Assembly: GCF_031323975.1 (NCBI RefSeq)
Contig: NZ_JAVIWS010000001.1
Location: 1,426,001 to 1,490,000 of the forward strand
Origin: Escherichia ruysiae
Lineage (GTDB): Bacteria; Pseudomonadota; Gammaproteobacteria; Enterobacterales; Enterobacteriaceae
Length of the DNA stretch: 64,000 nt
Reading direction: 5' to 3'
In this document: piece after piece, positions 51,115 to 63,943 of the stretch
Position numbering within the stretch: position 1 is the first letter of the stretch
Layout: each line of letters opens with the position of its first letter
Position numbers and translations under genes: made by a program
Notes under the pieces: generated by a model
Seen by the model: the letters and a program-made list of their open reading frames with translations, nothing else
What the model was told of the DNA's origin: nothing
The model's database searches: none

Positions 51115-51543
51115 TTAGTGCCACCACATCATGCCCTGAACGGTGGCTGCTGCAACCGCAACATAGCGCAACGCTTTACCAAGGCACAAAAAAAAGATTA
51201 CTGGTCCCCACGAGATGCGCATCCATCCCGCTAACAGACACAGTAAGTCGCCAATCACTGGCATCCAGCTTAATAAGAGTGTGACTGCGCCATAGCGTTT
51301 CAGCCAGCCAATGGCTTTTTCTTGCCAGCGCGATGTTTTGCGCAATGGAAAGAAACGCCCAAGGATAACGTTAGTTAACCCTCCAAGGCTATTACCCATT
51401 GTTGCTGTTAATACTAAAACCCAGGGATGACTCACCCCAGAAAGTAACATTGCGACCAGCACAACTTCCGAATTGCCGGGTAGTAGTGTAGCGCTGAGAA
51501 AACTACTGGCAAACAACGAGAAGAGCGACAGCGACTCACTCAC
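51115..51543 (-). CDS. yqaA: YqaA, DedA/SNARE-associated-like membrane protein
   Basis: A 142-residue inner-membrane protein of the YqaA subgroup of DedA-related (VTT/SNARE-associated) proteins. Three to four membrane helices are seen, with the conserved GNSLGGLTNVILGRFFP and the motif near WMPVIGDLLCLLAGWMR. DedA proteins are linked to lipid carrier transport and membrane potential, but no specific role is known for YqaA. Its start overlaps the stop of yqaB by four bases, forming a yqaB-yqaA operon. Confidence 0.93.
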   Translation of the reverse strand: MSESLSLFSLFASSFLSATLLPGNSEVVLVAMLLSGVSHPWVLVLTATMGNSLGGLTNVILGRFFPLRKTSRWQEKAIGWLKRYGAVTLLLSWMPVIGDLLCLLAGWMRISWGPVIFFLCLGKALRYVAVAAATVQGMMWWH

Positions 51544-52106
51544 AGCAAGCGAACATCCACGGCGTCCATGCCTGCGGCGCGAGCGGCCTGTATGCCAAAA
51601 TCGGCATCTTCAAAGACAACGCACTGTGTTGGTTGCACGCCCATACGCTGCGCACACAGCAAAAACGTGTCTGGTGCAGGTTTATGGTGTTTGACGTGAT
51701 CGGCAGCGACAACCGCGTCAAAATAACGACGTAATCCCAGATGCGTTAGCAGCGCCTCAGCAATGGCGCTTTCACTCCCCGTACCGACAGCCATTGGGCG
51801 ACGACCGTGCCAGCTTTTCACCACTTCAACAAGAGGAAGCGGTTCGACGCTATCGAGCAACATGCTTCTTACGGCATCGGTTTTCTCGCGGGCTAATGCA
51901 TGGGGATCGAGATCGGCCTGATTCAGCTCAATAATCGCCTGGGCTATACGCCAGGTGGGCGAGCCATTAAGCGCAATCATGGCCTGTACATCGTACTGAA
52001 GACCGTAGCGTCCTAATACTTCACGCCACGCTTTACGGTGCGTGGGTTCTGTATCCAGGATTGTGCCATCCATATCAAAAATTAAACCTGCATAACGCTC
52101 GTACAT
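51540..52106 (-). CDS. yqaB: YqaB, HAD-superfamily sugar phosphatase
   Basis: Small-molecule phosphatase active on fructose-1-phosphate and related sugar phosphates in E. coli. The 188-residue protein has HAD motif I (FDMDGTILDTEP, Asp11/Asp13), motif II (VGTGSES), the motif III Lys in KHHKPAPDTF and motif IV (VFEDADFGIQAA). It belongs to the beta-phosphoglucomutase-like subclass with a helical cap. It is first in the yqaBA operon, with ATG 52106. Confidence 0.95.
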   Translation of the reverse strand: MYERYAGLIFDMDGTILDTEPTHRKAWREVLGRYGLQYDVQAMIALNGSPTWRIAQAIIELNQADLDPHALAREKTDAVRSMLLDSVEPLPLVEVVKSWHGRRPMAVGTGSESAIAEALLTHLGLRRYFDAVVAADHVKHHKPAPDTFLLCAQRMGVQPTQCVVFEDADFGIQAARAAGMDAVDVRLL

Positions 52107-52243
52107 TGTCTTCTCGCAAGTCGAAAAATATGACGCTACTTTAGCGTAATTGCTTGATTTTGTCGCCGATGCGAAGGGGAAGATTATTCAGGATATGGAT
52201 AAAATAGTTATTTAGAAATGAGATGTTTTTGGAGGAAATTGTT

Positions 52244-52269
52244 GGAGAAGATGGTGCATCCGGGAGGAT
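52244..52269. repeat. Partial duplicate of the tRNA-Arg 3' end (26-base direct repeat)
   Basis: GGAGAAGATGGTGCATCC plus GGGAGGAT at 52244-52269 is repeated exactly at 52375-52400, the second copy being the 3' end of the last tRNA-Arg gene and its flank. The copies lie 131 bases apart. The intervening sequence holds hairpins that may act as the operon terminator. Confidence 0.85.
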
Positions 52270-52382
52270 GACTCACTGGCGTTCGCCCTTCGGGTCGTTG
52301 CTGGCGCAACGTTATCCTCCCTGGTGCATACATCAATATTGCAGACCATGAGGATCATCAATCGCGGATAATACGGAGAAGA

Positions 52383-52459
52383 TGGTGCATCCGGGAGGAT
52401 TCGAACCTCCGACCGCTCGGTTCGTAGCCGAGTACTCTATCCAGCTGAGCTACGGATGC
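52383..52459 (-). tRNA. tRNA-Arg(ACG), copy nearest yqaB
   Basis: 77-base gene encoding CCA. The anticodon loop CTACGAA contains ACG (read as ICG after deamination), decoding CGU, CGC and CGA. The acceptor stem GCATCCG pairs with CGGATGC. It is the last in transcription order of five identical copies in the serV operon. Confidence 0.97.
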
Positions 52460-52521
52460 ATCGGGAAAATTTATTTTACTGCTGATATTGATATCGCTAC
52501 GAAAGCCATATCAAGTAATGA

Positions 52522-52598
52522 TGGTGCATCCGGGAGGATTCGAACCTCCGACCGCTCGGTTCGTAGCCGAGTACTCTATCCAGCTGAGCTACGGATGC
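52522..52598 (-). tRNA. tRNA-Arg(ACG), second copy
   Basis: Identical to the neighbouring copies (anticodon ACG, 77 bases with CCA). It lies 139 bases from the previous copy with an almost identical spacer. Confidence 0.97.
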
Positions 52599-52659
52599 AT
52601 CGGGAAAATTATTTTACTGCTGATATTGATATCGCTACGAAAGCCATATCAAGTAATGA

Positions 52660-52736
52660 TGGTGCATCCGGGAGGATTCGAACCTCCGACCGCTCGGTTC
52701 GTAGCCGAGTACTCTATCCAGCTGAGCTACGGATGC
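52660..52736 (-). tRNA. tRNA-Arg(ACG), third copy
   Basis: Identical tRNA-Arg(ACG). The repeat period to the preceding copy is 138 bases, including the ATATTGATATCGC spacer. Confidence 0.97.
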
Positions 52737-52798
52737 ATCGGGAAAATTATTTTACTACTGATATTGATATCGCTACGAAAGCTATATCAAGTAAGAGA

Positions 52799-52875
52799 TG
52801 GTGCATCCGGGAGGATTCGAACCTCCGACCGCTCGGTTCGTAGCCGAGTACTCTATCCAGCTGAGCTACGGATGC
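52799..52875 (-). tRNA. tRNA-Arg(ACG), fourth copy
   Basis: Identical tRNA-Arg(ACG). Its spacers show slightly more divergence (GTAAGAG for GTAATG). Confidence 0.97.
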
Positions 52876-52939
52876 ATCGGAAAACTTACTTTACTGCAGA
52901 TTTTTTGATACCGCTACTAAAGCCATATCAAGCAAGAGA

Positions 52940-53016
52940 TGGTGCATCCGGGAGGATTCGAACCTCCGACCGCTCGGTTCGTAGCCGAGTACTCTATCCA
53001 GCTGAGCTACGGATGC
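52940..53016 (-). tRNA. tRNA-Arg(ACG), fifth copy
   Basis: Identical tRNA-Arg(ACG), first of the arginine copies in transcription order and only three bases from tRNA-Ser. Confidence 0.97.
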
Positions 53017-53019
53017 AAA

Positions 53020-53112
53020 TGGCGGTGAGGCGGGGATTCGAACCCCGGATGCAGCTTTTGACCGCATACTCCCTTAGCAGGGGAGCGCCTTCAGCCTCTC
53101 GGCCACCTCACC
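53020..53112 (-). tRNA. serV: tRNA-Ser(GCU)
   Basis: 93-base class II tRNA with CCA. GGTGAGGTGGCCGAG forms the acceptor and D arms, the anticodon loop CTGCTAA holds GCT, and a long variable arm follows. It decodes AGU and AGC. It is the first gene of the polycistronic tRNA transcript, followed by five tRNA-Arg genes. Confidence 0.97.
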
Positions 53113-53174
53113 ACACGCCTCTTACGAGTGCTTCGAAGAACTTGTTTATCGCTCATCGTCGCTGCGTGGCGCAC

Positions 53175-53202
53175 ATATTACTTTCTGAGACTTATAAGTC
53201 AA
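53175..53202 (-). promoter_or_regulatory. Promoter of the serV-arg tRNA operon
   Basis: On the minus strand TTGACT, a 16-base spacer and TAATAT are followed by a GC-rich discriminator (GTGCGCCACGC). This is the pattern of a stringently controlled stable-RNA promoter. The 315-base gap from serV to csrA holds this promoter and the csrA 3' hairpin, and no gene. Confidence 0.8.
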
Positions 53203-53394
53203 ACAATTTTTCCCACACTTTTATCGTTTGCACACTTCACGCTCAATTAGACTGTAAAAACGTCAAAAAGAGTGTTTTATCAACAGAAAAAATGGCCTAT
53301 GACAGGCAGGAATGATGTTGAAAAATGGATGTTAACGTTGAATGAACGGGAGTAACGCGAAAAGAAATTGAAGTGAAGGAGAGATTTTGAGGGT

Positions 53395-53420
53395 GCGTCT
53401 CACCGTTAAAGATGAGACGC
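53395..53420 (-). terminator. Hairpin after csrA
   Basis: GCGTCTCA/TGAGACGC stem just after the csrA stop, without a long T-run. Probable terminator or transcript-stabilising hairpin. Confidence 0.65.
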
Positions 53421-53427
53421 GGAAAGA

Positions 53428-53613
53428 TTAGTAACTGGACTGCTGGGATTTTTCAGCCTGGATACGCTGGTAGATCTCTTCACGGTGAACAGAAACTTCC
53501 TTCGGGGCATTTACGCCAATACGTACCTGGTTGCCCTTTACCCCTAAAACTGTCACGGTGACCTCATCCCCAATCATGAGGGTCTCACCAACTCGACGAG
53601 TCAGAATCAGCAT
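53428..53613 (-). CDS. csrA: Carbon storage regulator CsrA
   Basis: Global post-transcriptional regulator that binds GGA motifs in mRNA leaders and controls glycogen, gluconeogenesis, motility and biofilm. The 61-residue protein is the E. coli length, with the RNA-contact edges [12 protein letters not shown] (N-terminal strand) and the Arg44 region ([12 protein letters not shown]). ATG 53613 has AAGGAGCAAAG upstream, itself a CsrA-like GGA site that allows autoregulation. It is flanked by alaS and the tRNA operon. Confidence 0.98.
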
Positions 53614-53806
53614 TCTTTGCTCCTTGAAAGATTAAAAGAGTCGGGTCTCTCTGTATCCCGGCATTATCCATCATATAACGCCAAAAAGTAAGCAATGACA
53701 AACACATTACATGTAAGCAGTCATGGCATTACATTCTGTTAAACCTAAGTTTAGCCGATATACACAACTTCAACCTGACTTTATCGTTGTCGATAGCGTT
53801 GATGCG

Positions 53807-53834
53807 AATGCCGTGGAGCAAGTCCACGGCATTG
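53807..53834 (-). terminator. Hairpin downstream of alaS
   Basis: AATGCCGTGGA/TCCACGGCATT stem with a four-base loop about 15 bases after the alaS stop. Confidence 0.65.
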
Positions 53835-53847
53835 CCTGACGCTAATA

Positions 53848-56478
53848 TTATTGCAATTTCGCGCTGACCCAGCCTTTCACACTGGCTAACGCTGCAGGTA
53901 AGGCCGCAGCATCCGTACCACCGGCTTGCGCCATGTCAGGACGTCCACCACCCTTGCCGCCCACCTGCTGAGCGACCATACCAATCAGTTCCCCTGCTTT
54001 CACACGATCTGTGACGTCCTTAGATACGCCTGCAATCAGAGAAACCTTACCTTCGGCTACCGTTGCCAGCACGATAATTGTCGACCCCAGCTGATTTTTT
54101 AAATCGTCAACCATGGTACGCAACATCTTCGGCTCAACACCGTTAAGCTCGCTAACCAACAGCTTAACACCATTAACATCAATTGCCTTACTGGAAAGAT
54201 TTGCACTCTCCTGCGCGGCAGCTTGTTCTTTAAGCTGTTGTAGCTCTTTTTCCAACTGACGCGTACGTTCCAGTACTGAACGAACTTTATCAGCCAGATT
54301 ATTGCTATCGCCTTTCAGCAGATGCGCAACTTCGCTTAAGCGATCGCTGTCTGCATGAACGGTGGCAATAGCACCTTCTCCGGTTACAGCTTCGATACGA
54401 CGAACGCCCGCAGCAGTACCCGATTCAGAGATAATACGGAACAGACCGATATCACCGGTGCGGCTGGCGTGAGTACCGCCACACAGCTCTGTGGAGAAAT
54501 CGCCCATGCTCAGTACACGTACACGTTCATCATACTTCTCGCCAAATAGCGCCATCGCGCCTTTCGCTTTCGCAGCCTCGAGATCCATGATGTTGGTTTC
54601 GATCGGCAAGTTACGACGAATCTGTGCGTTAACCAGATCCTCTACGGCACGAATTTCCTCTGGCTTCATCGCTTCATTATGTGAGAAGTCGAAACGCAGC
54701 ACTTTGTCGTTAACCAGAGAACCTTTCTGCGATACATGAGTCCCCAGAATCTGGCGCAGCGCGGCGTGCATCAAGTGCGTTGCGGAGTGATTCAGACGAA
54801 TACGAGCGCGACGAGCCTCATCAACATCAGCCTGCACCGCGTCGCCCACTGTCAGAGAACCCGCAGCTAGTTTACCGATGTGACCAATCGCCTGGCCGTA
54901 TTTCTGAGTATCTTCTACCGCAAAGGAGAAGTTTGCGCCTTTCAGTTCGCCTTTATCGCCAACCTGACCGCCAGATTCTGCATAGAATGGCGTTTGATCC
55001 AGCACAACTACCGCTTCCTGGCCTGCATTGATGGCATCAACCGCTTTACCATCAACAAACAGCGCGGTCACTTTGCCGTTCAGTTCCAGATGGTCATAGC
55101 CTTTAAATTCAGATGCACTGTCAACACGGATCATTGCGTTGTAATCGGCACCAAAGCCGCTGGCTTCGCGCGCACGACGACGCTGCTCTTCCATTGCTGC
55201 TTCAAAACCAGCTTCGTCAACTTTGATGTTGCGCTCACGACAAACGTCAGCCGTCAGGTCAACCGGGAAGCCGTAGGTGTCGTACAGGCGGAAAGTTGTT
55301 TCGCCATCCAGCGTATCACCGGAAAGTTTTGCCAGCTCTTCGTCCAGCAGCGCCAGACCACGCTCCAGAGTACGAGCAAACTGCTCTTCTTCAGTCTTCA
55401 GCACCTGCTCAACCTGCGCCTGCTGGCGTTTCAGGTCTTCGCCCGCAGAGCCCATAACGTCGATCAGCGGACCAACCAGTTTGTAGAAGAAGGTTTCTTT
55501 CGCGCCCAGCATATTACCGTGACGCACCGCGCGACGAATGATACGACGCAGTACATAACCACGGTTTTCGTTGGACGGCATAACACCATCAGCGATCAGG
55601 AACGCACAAGAACGAATATGGTCAGCGATTACGCGCAGCGATTTGTTGCTCAAATCGGTTGCGCCAGTGACTTTCGCTACTGCCTGGATCAGCGTGCGGA
55701 ACAGATCGATGTCATAGTTAGAGTTAACGTGTTGCAGCACCGCAGCAATACGCTCCAGCCCCATACCGGTATCTACAGACGGCTTCGGCAGCGGTTCCAT
55801 CGTGCCATCTGCCTGGCGGTTGAACTGCATGAAGACGATGTTCCAGATCTCAATGTAGCGGTCGCCGTCTTCTTCCGGGCTTCCCGGAGGGCCACCCCAG
55901 ATGTGATCACCGTGGTCGTAGAAAATTTCGGTGCACGGGCCGCACGGACCGGTGTCACCCATCTGCCAGAAGTTGTCAGATGCGTATGGCGCACCTTTGT
56001 TATCGCCGATGCGAATAATACGTTCGCGCGGGATCCCTACTTCTTTTTCCCAGATTTCGTAGGCTTCGTCGTCGCTTTCATAGACGGTAACCCACAGACG
56101 CTCTTTCGGCAGGGAAAACCATTTTTCGCTGGTCAGCAGTTCCCATGCAAACTGAATGGCATCGTGTTTGAAATAGTCGCCGAAGCTGAAGTTGCCCAGC
56201 ATTTCGAAGAAGGTATGGTGACGTGCGGTGTAACCGACGTTTTCCAGGTCATTGTGTTTACCACCCGCACGCACGCAGCGTTGGGAAGTGGTAGCGCGGG
56301 AATAATTACGCTTGTCGAGCCCAAGGAACACATCCTTGAACTGGTTCATCCCGGCGTTGGTAAACAACAAAGTTGGGTCGTTATGGGGGACCAGGGAACT
56401 GCTGGCAACTACCTGATGTCCCTTACTATGGAAAAAGTCGAGAAACGCCTGACGGATCTCAGCGGTGCTCTTGCTCAT
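53848..56478 (-). CDS. alaS: Alanyl-tRNA synthetase AlaS
   Basis: Charges tRNA-Ala and edits misacylated Ser and Gly; it recognises the G3:U70 pair, also in tmRNA. The 876-residue class II enzyme has the catalytic domain (about 1-240, with [20 protein letters not shown] and motif 3 [12 protein letters not shown]) and the tRNA-recognition domain. The editing domain carries the zinc-binding [12 protein letters not shown] and the Cys/His in [12 protein letters not shown]. The glycine-rich C-Ala domain ends [18 protein letters not shown] 56478 is preceded by AGGATAATTATG. A 557-codon frame on the opposite strand is an artefact of its codon usage. Confidence 0.98.
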   Translation of the reverse strand: MSKSTAEIRQAFLDFFHSKGHQVVASSSLVPHNDPTLLFTNAGMNQFKDVFLGLDKRNYSRATTSQRCVRAGGKHNDLENVGYTARHHTFFEMLGNFSFGDYFKHDAIQFAWELLTSEKWFSLPKERLWVTVYESDDEAYEIWEKEVGIPRERIIRIGDNKGAPYASDNFWQMGDTGPCGPCTEIFYDHGDHIWGGPPGSPEEDGDRYIEIWNIVFMQFNRQADGTMEPLPKPSVDTGMGLERIAAVLQHVNSNYDIDLFRTLIQAVAKVTGATDLSNKSLRVIADHIRSCAFLIADGVMPSNENRGYVLRRIIRRAVRHGNMLGAKETFFYKLVGPLIDVMGSAGEDLKRQQAQVEQVLKTEEEQFARTLERGLALLDEELAKLSGDTLDGETTFRLYDTYGFPVDLTADVCRERNIKVDEAGFEAAMEEQRRRAREASGFGADYNAMIRVDSASEFKGYDHLELNGKVTALFVDGKAVDAINAGQEAVVVLDQTPFYAESGGQVGDKGELKGANFSFAVEDTQKYGQAIGHIGKLAAGSLTVGDAVQADVDEARRARIRLNHSATHLMHAALRQILGTHVSQKGSLVNDKVLRFDFSHNEAMKPEEIRAVEDLVNAQIRRNLPIETNIMDLEAAKAKGAMALFGEKYDERVRVLSMGDFSTELCGGTHASRTGDIGLFRIISESGTAAGVRRIEAVTGEGAIATVHADSDRLSEVAHLLKGDSNNLADKVRSVLERTRQLEKELQQLKEQAAAQESANLSSKAIDVNGVKLLVSELNGVEPKMLRTMVDDLKNQLGSTIIVLATVAEGKVSLIAGVSKDVTDRVKAGELIGMVAQQVGGKGGGRPDMAQAGGTDAAALPAALASVKGWVSAKLQ

Positions 56479-56606
56479 AATTATCCTGAAATCAAGCTAA
56501 CGAAATATCGCCACCAGCAGCAGCGAGTTAATAACCGCTGGGCTGGTAACTGAAAAGTGGGAATAAGATAAGTTTTCTTGACTGGGAAGTAAAATACCGT
56601 ATGCGT

Positions 56607-57107
56607 TCAGTCGGCAAAATTTCGCCAAATCTCCTGGATATCTTCCATCAGATAGCCACGATAGAGCAGAAAACGCTGGATCTTAACTTTTTCTGAAAAG
56701 ACAGTTGGCAGTGGTTCGCCATATTTTCGCGTCGCCTGATCGCGCGCCAGTTCGCACCAGTCGATGTCACATTCACGCATCGCTTTTTCTGTCGCTTCGC
56801 GGGAAATACCTTTCTGATTCAGTTCCTGGCGAATACGCGCTGGTCCATAACCTTTGCGGCTACGGCTGGCGATAAAGCGCGCAACAAATCGGCTGTCATC
56901 GAGATAACAATGTTCATGGCACCAGGCAATAACGCGCTCGTAATCTTCCGCCGTGGCATCAATCTCTTCCGGGCCATTTTTGCCCATAATCGGTGCTGCG
57001 AGTTTACGTCGCAATTCTTGCTCACTGTGATCGCGTACCGCCAGAATGCGTACTGCACGATCCAACAGGCGAGCATATGCCGGGCGACGGGATGTTGATT
57101 CTGTCAT
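56607..57107 (-). CDS. recX: RecA modulator RecX
   Basis: Binds within the RecA filament groove and inhibits filament growth and recombinase activity. The 166-residue helical-repeat protein has the RecX features [18 protein letters not shown] and [11 protein letters not shown]. It is downstream of recA in the same direction; most recA transcripts stop at the hairpin at 57121-57154 and a fraction read into recX, so it is SOS-induced at a low level. Confidence 0.97.
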   Translation of the reverse strand: MTESTSRRPAYARLLDRAVRILAVRDHSEQELRRKLAAPIMGKNGPEEIDATAEDYERVIAWCHEHCYLDDSRFVARFIASRSRKGYGPARIRQELNQKGISREATEKAMRECDIDWCELARDQATRKYGEPLPTVFSEKVKIQRFLLYRGYLMEDIQEIWRNFAD

Positions 57108-57120
57108 GGCATATCCTTAA

Positions 57121-57154
57121 AACTTAAAAAGCAAAAGGGCCGCAGATGCGGCCC
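57121..57154 (-). terminator. recA terminator (leaky) ahead of recX
   Basis: GGGCCGC-ATCT-GCGGCCC followed on the minus strand by TTTTGCTTTTTAAG is a strong intrinsic terminator. It lies 193 bases after the recA stop. Confidence 0.88.
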
Positions 57155-57266
57155 AGAGATTGCTAACAAATTAGCTCACTTATAAATGTAGACACGATCT
57201 TCCTCCTCGCCCTTCCAGTTAGCGGGCCAGAGTGAGAATCACTCTTCACGCCAGTGCTGGCCTGTT

Positions 57267-57310
57267 CCCCTCACCCTAACCCTCTCCCCAAAGGGGCGAG
57301 GGGACCGTCC
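57267..57310. repeat. boxC-type intergenic repeat downstream of recA
   Basis: TCACCCTAACCCTCTCCCC followed by AAAGGGGCGAGGGG is an almost exact inverted counterpart of the block at 21481-21520 (two mismatches over 40 bases). Confidence 0.7.
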
Positions 57311-57346
57311 GTGCACACATTATCTATTATCATCAATAACGAACGA

Positions 57347-58487
<1,141 letters not shown>

Positions 58488-58491
<4 letters not shown>

Positions 58492-58985
58492 GTATTTTGT
58501 AGAAATTGTTGCCACAGCGTCTGCAAGGCATACGCCGTCGCCTGACGACGCACGGCTTCGCGGTCGCCACTGAAGCATTCCCTGCGGGTAATACCTTCGC
58601 CGCTGGCTGAGGCAAAAGCAAACCAGACGGTGCCAACAGGTTTCTCTTCGCTGCCGCCGTCTGGCCCAGCGATACCACTAATAGAAACGGCATAATCAGC
58701 ACGAGCCGCTTTCAGGGCGCCAATTGCCATTTCCACCACGACGGGTTCACTCACCGCGCCATGCTGAGCCAGCGTCTCTTCTCGCACGCCGATCATTTGC
58801 GCTTTGGCTTCGTTACTGTAGGTGACAAATCCGCGTTCAAACCAGGCGGAACTACCGGCAATATCGGTAATCACTTTCGCTACCCAGCCGCCGGTACAAG
58901 ACTCAGCGGTTGTTACGATTGCGCCACGGGCTTTCAGCGCCTGCCCTACCTGCTCGCTTAATTGCATCAGTTCACTGTCAGTCAT
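58488..58985 (-). CDS. pncC: Nicotinamide-nucleotide amidase PncC (YgaD)
   Basis: Deamidates nicotinamide mononucleotide to nicotinate mononucleotide, recycling NMN released by DNA ligase. The 165-residue CinA C-terminal-type protein has the active-site region TAESCTGGWVAKVIT (Ser/Thr nucleophile) and GIAGPDGGSEEKPVGTVW. ATG 58985 (MTDSELMQLSEQ) is taken instead of the adjacent upstream ATG. It is transcribed toward recA, and its 3' end abuts the recA -35 element. Confidence 0.96.
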
Positions 58986-59164
58986 CACAACCTCTGTCAG
59001 TCAAATATTTATGCCGGACAAGATAGCACTTTCCCGTAAAAGATGGGGACGAGCGATTCATTTTACGAGTCGCATTCCGAAATAAGACTGTTACGACCAA
59101 CCAGTAAAGAAAAAGGCTACCATGCCGCGTTCACATTGATATGTATTCACAGGGAGAGAAAGTA

Positions 59165-59413
59165 ATGGCAACAAAGAAAACGGATAACACCCCACAAAAC
59201 GTACTCAAACAGACCACGCAAATGCGTATGTGGGTCACCATTGGCGGCGTCAGCGCCCTGGTTGCAGTGGTATGTAAGATTTTATCTTCTGGCTATCTTG
59301 AACCTTTCGATTTTGGTCAGGCTGCGTTAGGCGTTGTCTGCCTGGGATATACAGTGTCGCTGTCTAAGAAAATCAAACAATTACGTCAGCAATCTCTTTC
59401 AAATAAACAGTAA
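59165..59413 (+). CDS. Unassigned small membrane protein (82 residues)
   Basis: I do not recognise a family. ATG 59165 follows CACAGGGAGAGAAAGTA, a good ribosome site; a longer start at 59141 is possible. The N-terminal 30 residues are basic and polar (KKTDNTPQNVLKQTTQMRM). Two hydrophobic segments follow (WVTIGGVSALVAVVCKIL and AALGVVCLGYTVSL), then a basic glutamine-rich tail (KKIKQLRQQSLSNKQ). This suggests a hairpin in the inner membrane with both ends cytoplasmic. From memory K-12 has no annotated gene between pncC and mltB. It converges on mltB. Confidence 0.75.
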   Translation: MATKKTDNTPQNVLKQTTQMRMWVTIGGVSALVAVVCKILSSGYLEPFDFGQAALGVVCLGYTVSLSKKIKQLRQQSLSNKQ

Positions 59414-59451
59414 GATAGCAGAGGGAGGTTTAACCCCCCTCTTGCAAAGAG

Positions 59452-60537
59452 TTACTGTACGCGCGCCAGCGCCACGGCCTGTCCTAACTGCCAGACCGCC
59501 ATTGCGTAATGGGTGCTGTGGTTGTAACGGGTGATGGTGTAGAAGTTCGGCAAACCGTACCAGTACTGATACCCCGTCCCGACATCCAGACGCAGCAAGC
59601 TGGCCTGCTGATGATTGCCCAGTGGCTGCTGTGGCGTCAGCCCTGCCGCTGCAAGTTGTGAAATGCTGTACTTGGTTTTGAAGCCATTTGGCAAGCCCGG
59701 AGCCTGACCATTTGCTATTACAGCGACCTGATCGCCTTTCACCCAGCCATGCGCTTTGAAATAGTTCGCCACGCTGCCAATGGCATCAACCGGATCCCAC
59801 AGGTTGATATGTCCGTCGCCGCTGAAATCCACGGCGTATTGTTTGTAAGACGACGGCATAAACTGACCGTAGCCCATTGCCCCGGCAAAGGAACCTTTCA
59901 GATTGAGCGGATCGTCCTGCTCATCGCGCGCCATCAGCAGGAAAGTTTCCAGCTCGCCAGAGAAATACTCCGCGCGGCGTGGGTAGTTAAATGACAGCGT
60001 CGCCAACGCATCGAGGATGCGGGTTTTACCCATCACGCGTCCCCAGCGGGTTTCGACGCCGATAATCCCGACAATAATTTCCGGCGGTACGCCATACACC
60101 TGCCACGCGCGATTCAGCGCATCTTCATACTGGTTCCAGAAAACCACGCCGTTCTGCACGTTATCCGGCGTAATAAATTTTTTGCGATAACGCAACCATG
60201 CGCCATTCGGGCCTGATGGCGGCTTCACTGATGTGGTTGGTGCCTGGTTATCCATCAGCCGCAGTACCGAATCCAGACGTTTCGCCTGAGAGAGGATTTC
60301 CTGCAACTGCTGACGATTGAAGCCGTGTTTGTTCACCATTTTGTCGATGAACTGCTGCGCATTCGGGTTGTTAGCGAAGTCACCGCCCATCTGCATCACA
60401 TTGTGCTGCGGCTCAAGCAGGAAGCCGCCGGACGGCGTTCCGGTGGTCGTTTCAGTCTCAGTAGGTTTTGGCTTGCTGCTACAGGCGGCAAGCAACACAA
60501 AAAGGGGAAGTAATGTTACATAACGACGCTTGACCAT
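59452..60537 (-). CDS. mltB: Membrane-bound lytic murein transglycosylase B (MltB)
   Basis: Outer-membrane lipoprotein that cleaves peptidoglycan glycan strands with formation of 1,6-anhydro ends. The lipobox is LLAACS with lipidated Cys19. The transglycosylase domain (about 110-360) has the catalytic Glu162 (GVETRWGR) and conserved AMGYGQFMPSSYK and GDGHINLWDPVDAIGSVANY. I chose MVKRRYVTLL at 60537 (361 residues, matching E. coli); the open frame reaches back to 60642 but would mask the signal peptide. Confidence 0.97.
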   Translation of the reverse strand: MVKRRYVTLLPLFVLLAACSSKPKPTETETTTGTPSGGFLLEPQHNVMQMGGDFANNPNAQQFIDKMVNKHGFNRQQLQEILSQAKRLDSVLRLMDNQAPTTSVKPPSGPNGAWLRYRKKFITPDNVQNGVVFWNQYEDALNRAWQVYGVPPEIIVGIIGVETRWGRVMGKTRILDALATLSFNYPRRAEYFSGELETFLLMARDEQDDPLNLKGSFAGAMGYGQFMPSSYKQYAVDFSGDGHINLWDPVDAIGSVANYFKAHGWVKGDQVAVIANGQAPGLPNGFKTKYSISQLAAAGLTPQQPLGNHQQASLLRLDVGTGYQYWYGLPNFYTITRYNHSTHYAMAVWQLGQAVALARVQ

Positions 60538-62312
<1,775 letters not shown>

Positions 62313-62322
62313 AGGCTGAAAC

Positions 62323-63478
<1,156 letters not shown>

Positions 63479-63481
63479 TCA

Positions 63482-63553
63482 ACAGCGGAGATCCCTTAAG
63501 GATCTCCGCGAGACTAATAGAATGCCTGATGCGCTACGCTTCTCAGGCCTACA
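63482..63553. repeat. Hairpin and REP element between srlD and gutM
   Basis: GCGGAGATCC-CTTAA-GGATCTCCGC is a strong hairpin, followed by the REP-like ATGCCTGATGCGCTACGCTTCTCAGGCCTAC. This may lower expression of gutM relative to the enzymes. Confidence 0.75.
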
Positions 63554-63583
63554 GGACTTCCGCCACTACATTAAGGAGAAGTT

Positions 63584-63943
63584 ATGGTATCCGCACTCAT
63601 CACCGTCGCCGTTATCGCCTGGTGCGCGCAACTGGCCTTAGGCGGTTGGCAAATTTCTCGTTTTAATCGAGCCTTCGACGCGCTCTGCCAGCAAGGGCGC
63701 GTCGGTGTAGGCCGTTCCAGTGGGCGCTTTAAGCCACGGGTCGTGGTCGCCATCGCCCTGGACGATCAGCAGCGCGTCACCGACACCTTGTTTATGAAAG
63801 GACTGACCGTTTTCGCCCGACCACAAAAAATTCCCGCAATTAAGGGTATGTATTCTGGTGATTTGAGGCCCGATGTGATCTTTCCCCGTGATCCACTATC
63901 ACAGAATGCTCTATCATTGGCGCTTAAACTGAAACGTGGATAA
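63584..63943 (+). CDS. gutM: Sorbitol operon activator GutM (SrlM)
   Basis: DNA-binding activator of the srl operon, 119 residues, acting opposite the repressor SrlR, whose gene should lie just beyond the window. A hydrophobic N-terminal segment (SALITVAVIAWCAQLALGG) suggests membrane association. Conserved features follow: FNRAFDALCQQGRVGVGRSSG and KPRVVVAIALDD. It begins at ATG 63584 with TAAGGAGAAGTT upstream. The last 57 bases of the window hold no complete gene. Confidence 0.94.
   Translation: MVSALITVAVIAWCAQLALGGWQISRFNRAFDALCQQGRVGVGRSSGRFKPRVVVAIALDDQQRVTDTLFMKGLTVFARPQKIPAIKGMYSGDLRPDVIFPRDPLSQNALSLALKLKRG

Noticed and set aside
52383..53016. Possible CRISPR-like array of regularly spaced repeats
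   Set aside because: The regular 138-141-base period comes from tandem tRNA genes; the repeat is a 77-base tRNA and the spacers are homologous to each other, unlike CRISPR spacers.
52382..53315. Long repetitive open frames over the tRNA cluster (repeats such as [20 protein letters not shown])
   Set aside because: They are translations of the opposite strand of five identical tRNA-Arg genes and their spacers, a common misannotation.
54880..56553. 557-codon open frame antisense to alaS
   Set aside because: It lies fully opposite the well-conserved alaS frame; such long antisense frames arise from alaS codon bias. No domain, ribosome site or promoter supports it.
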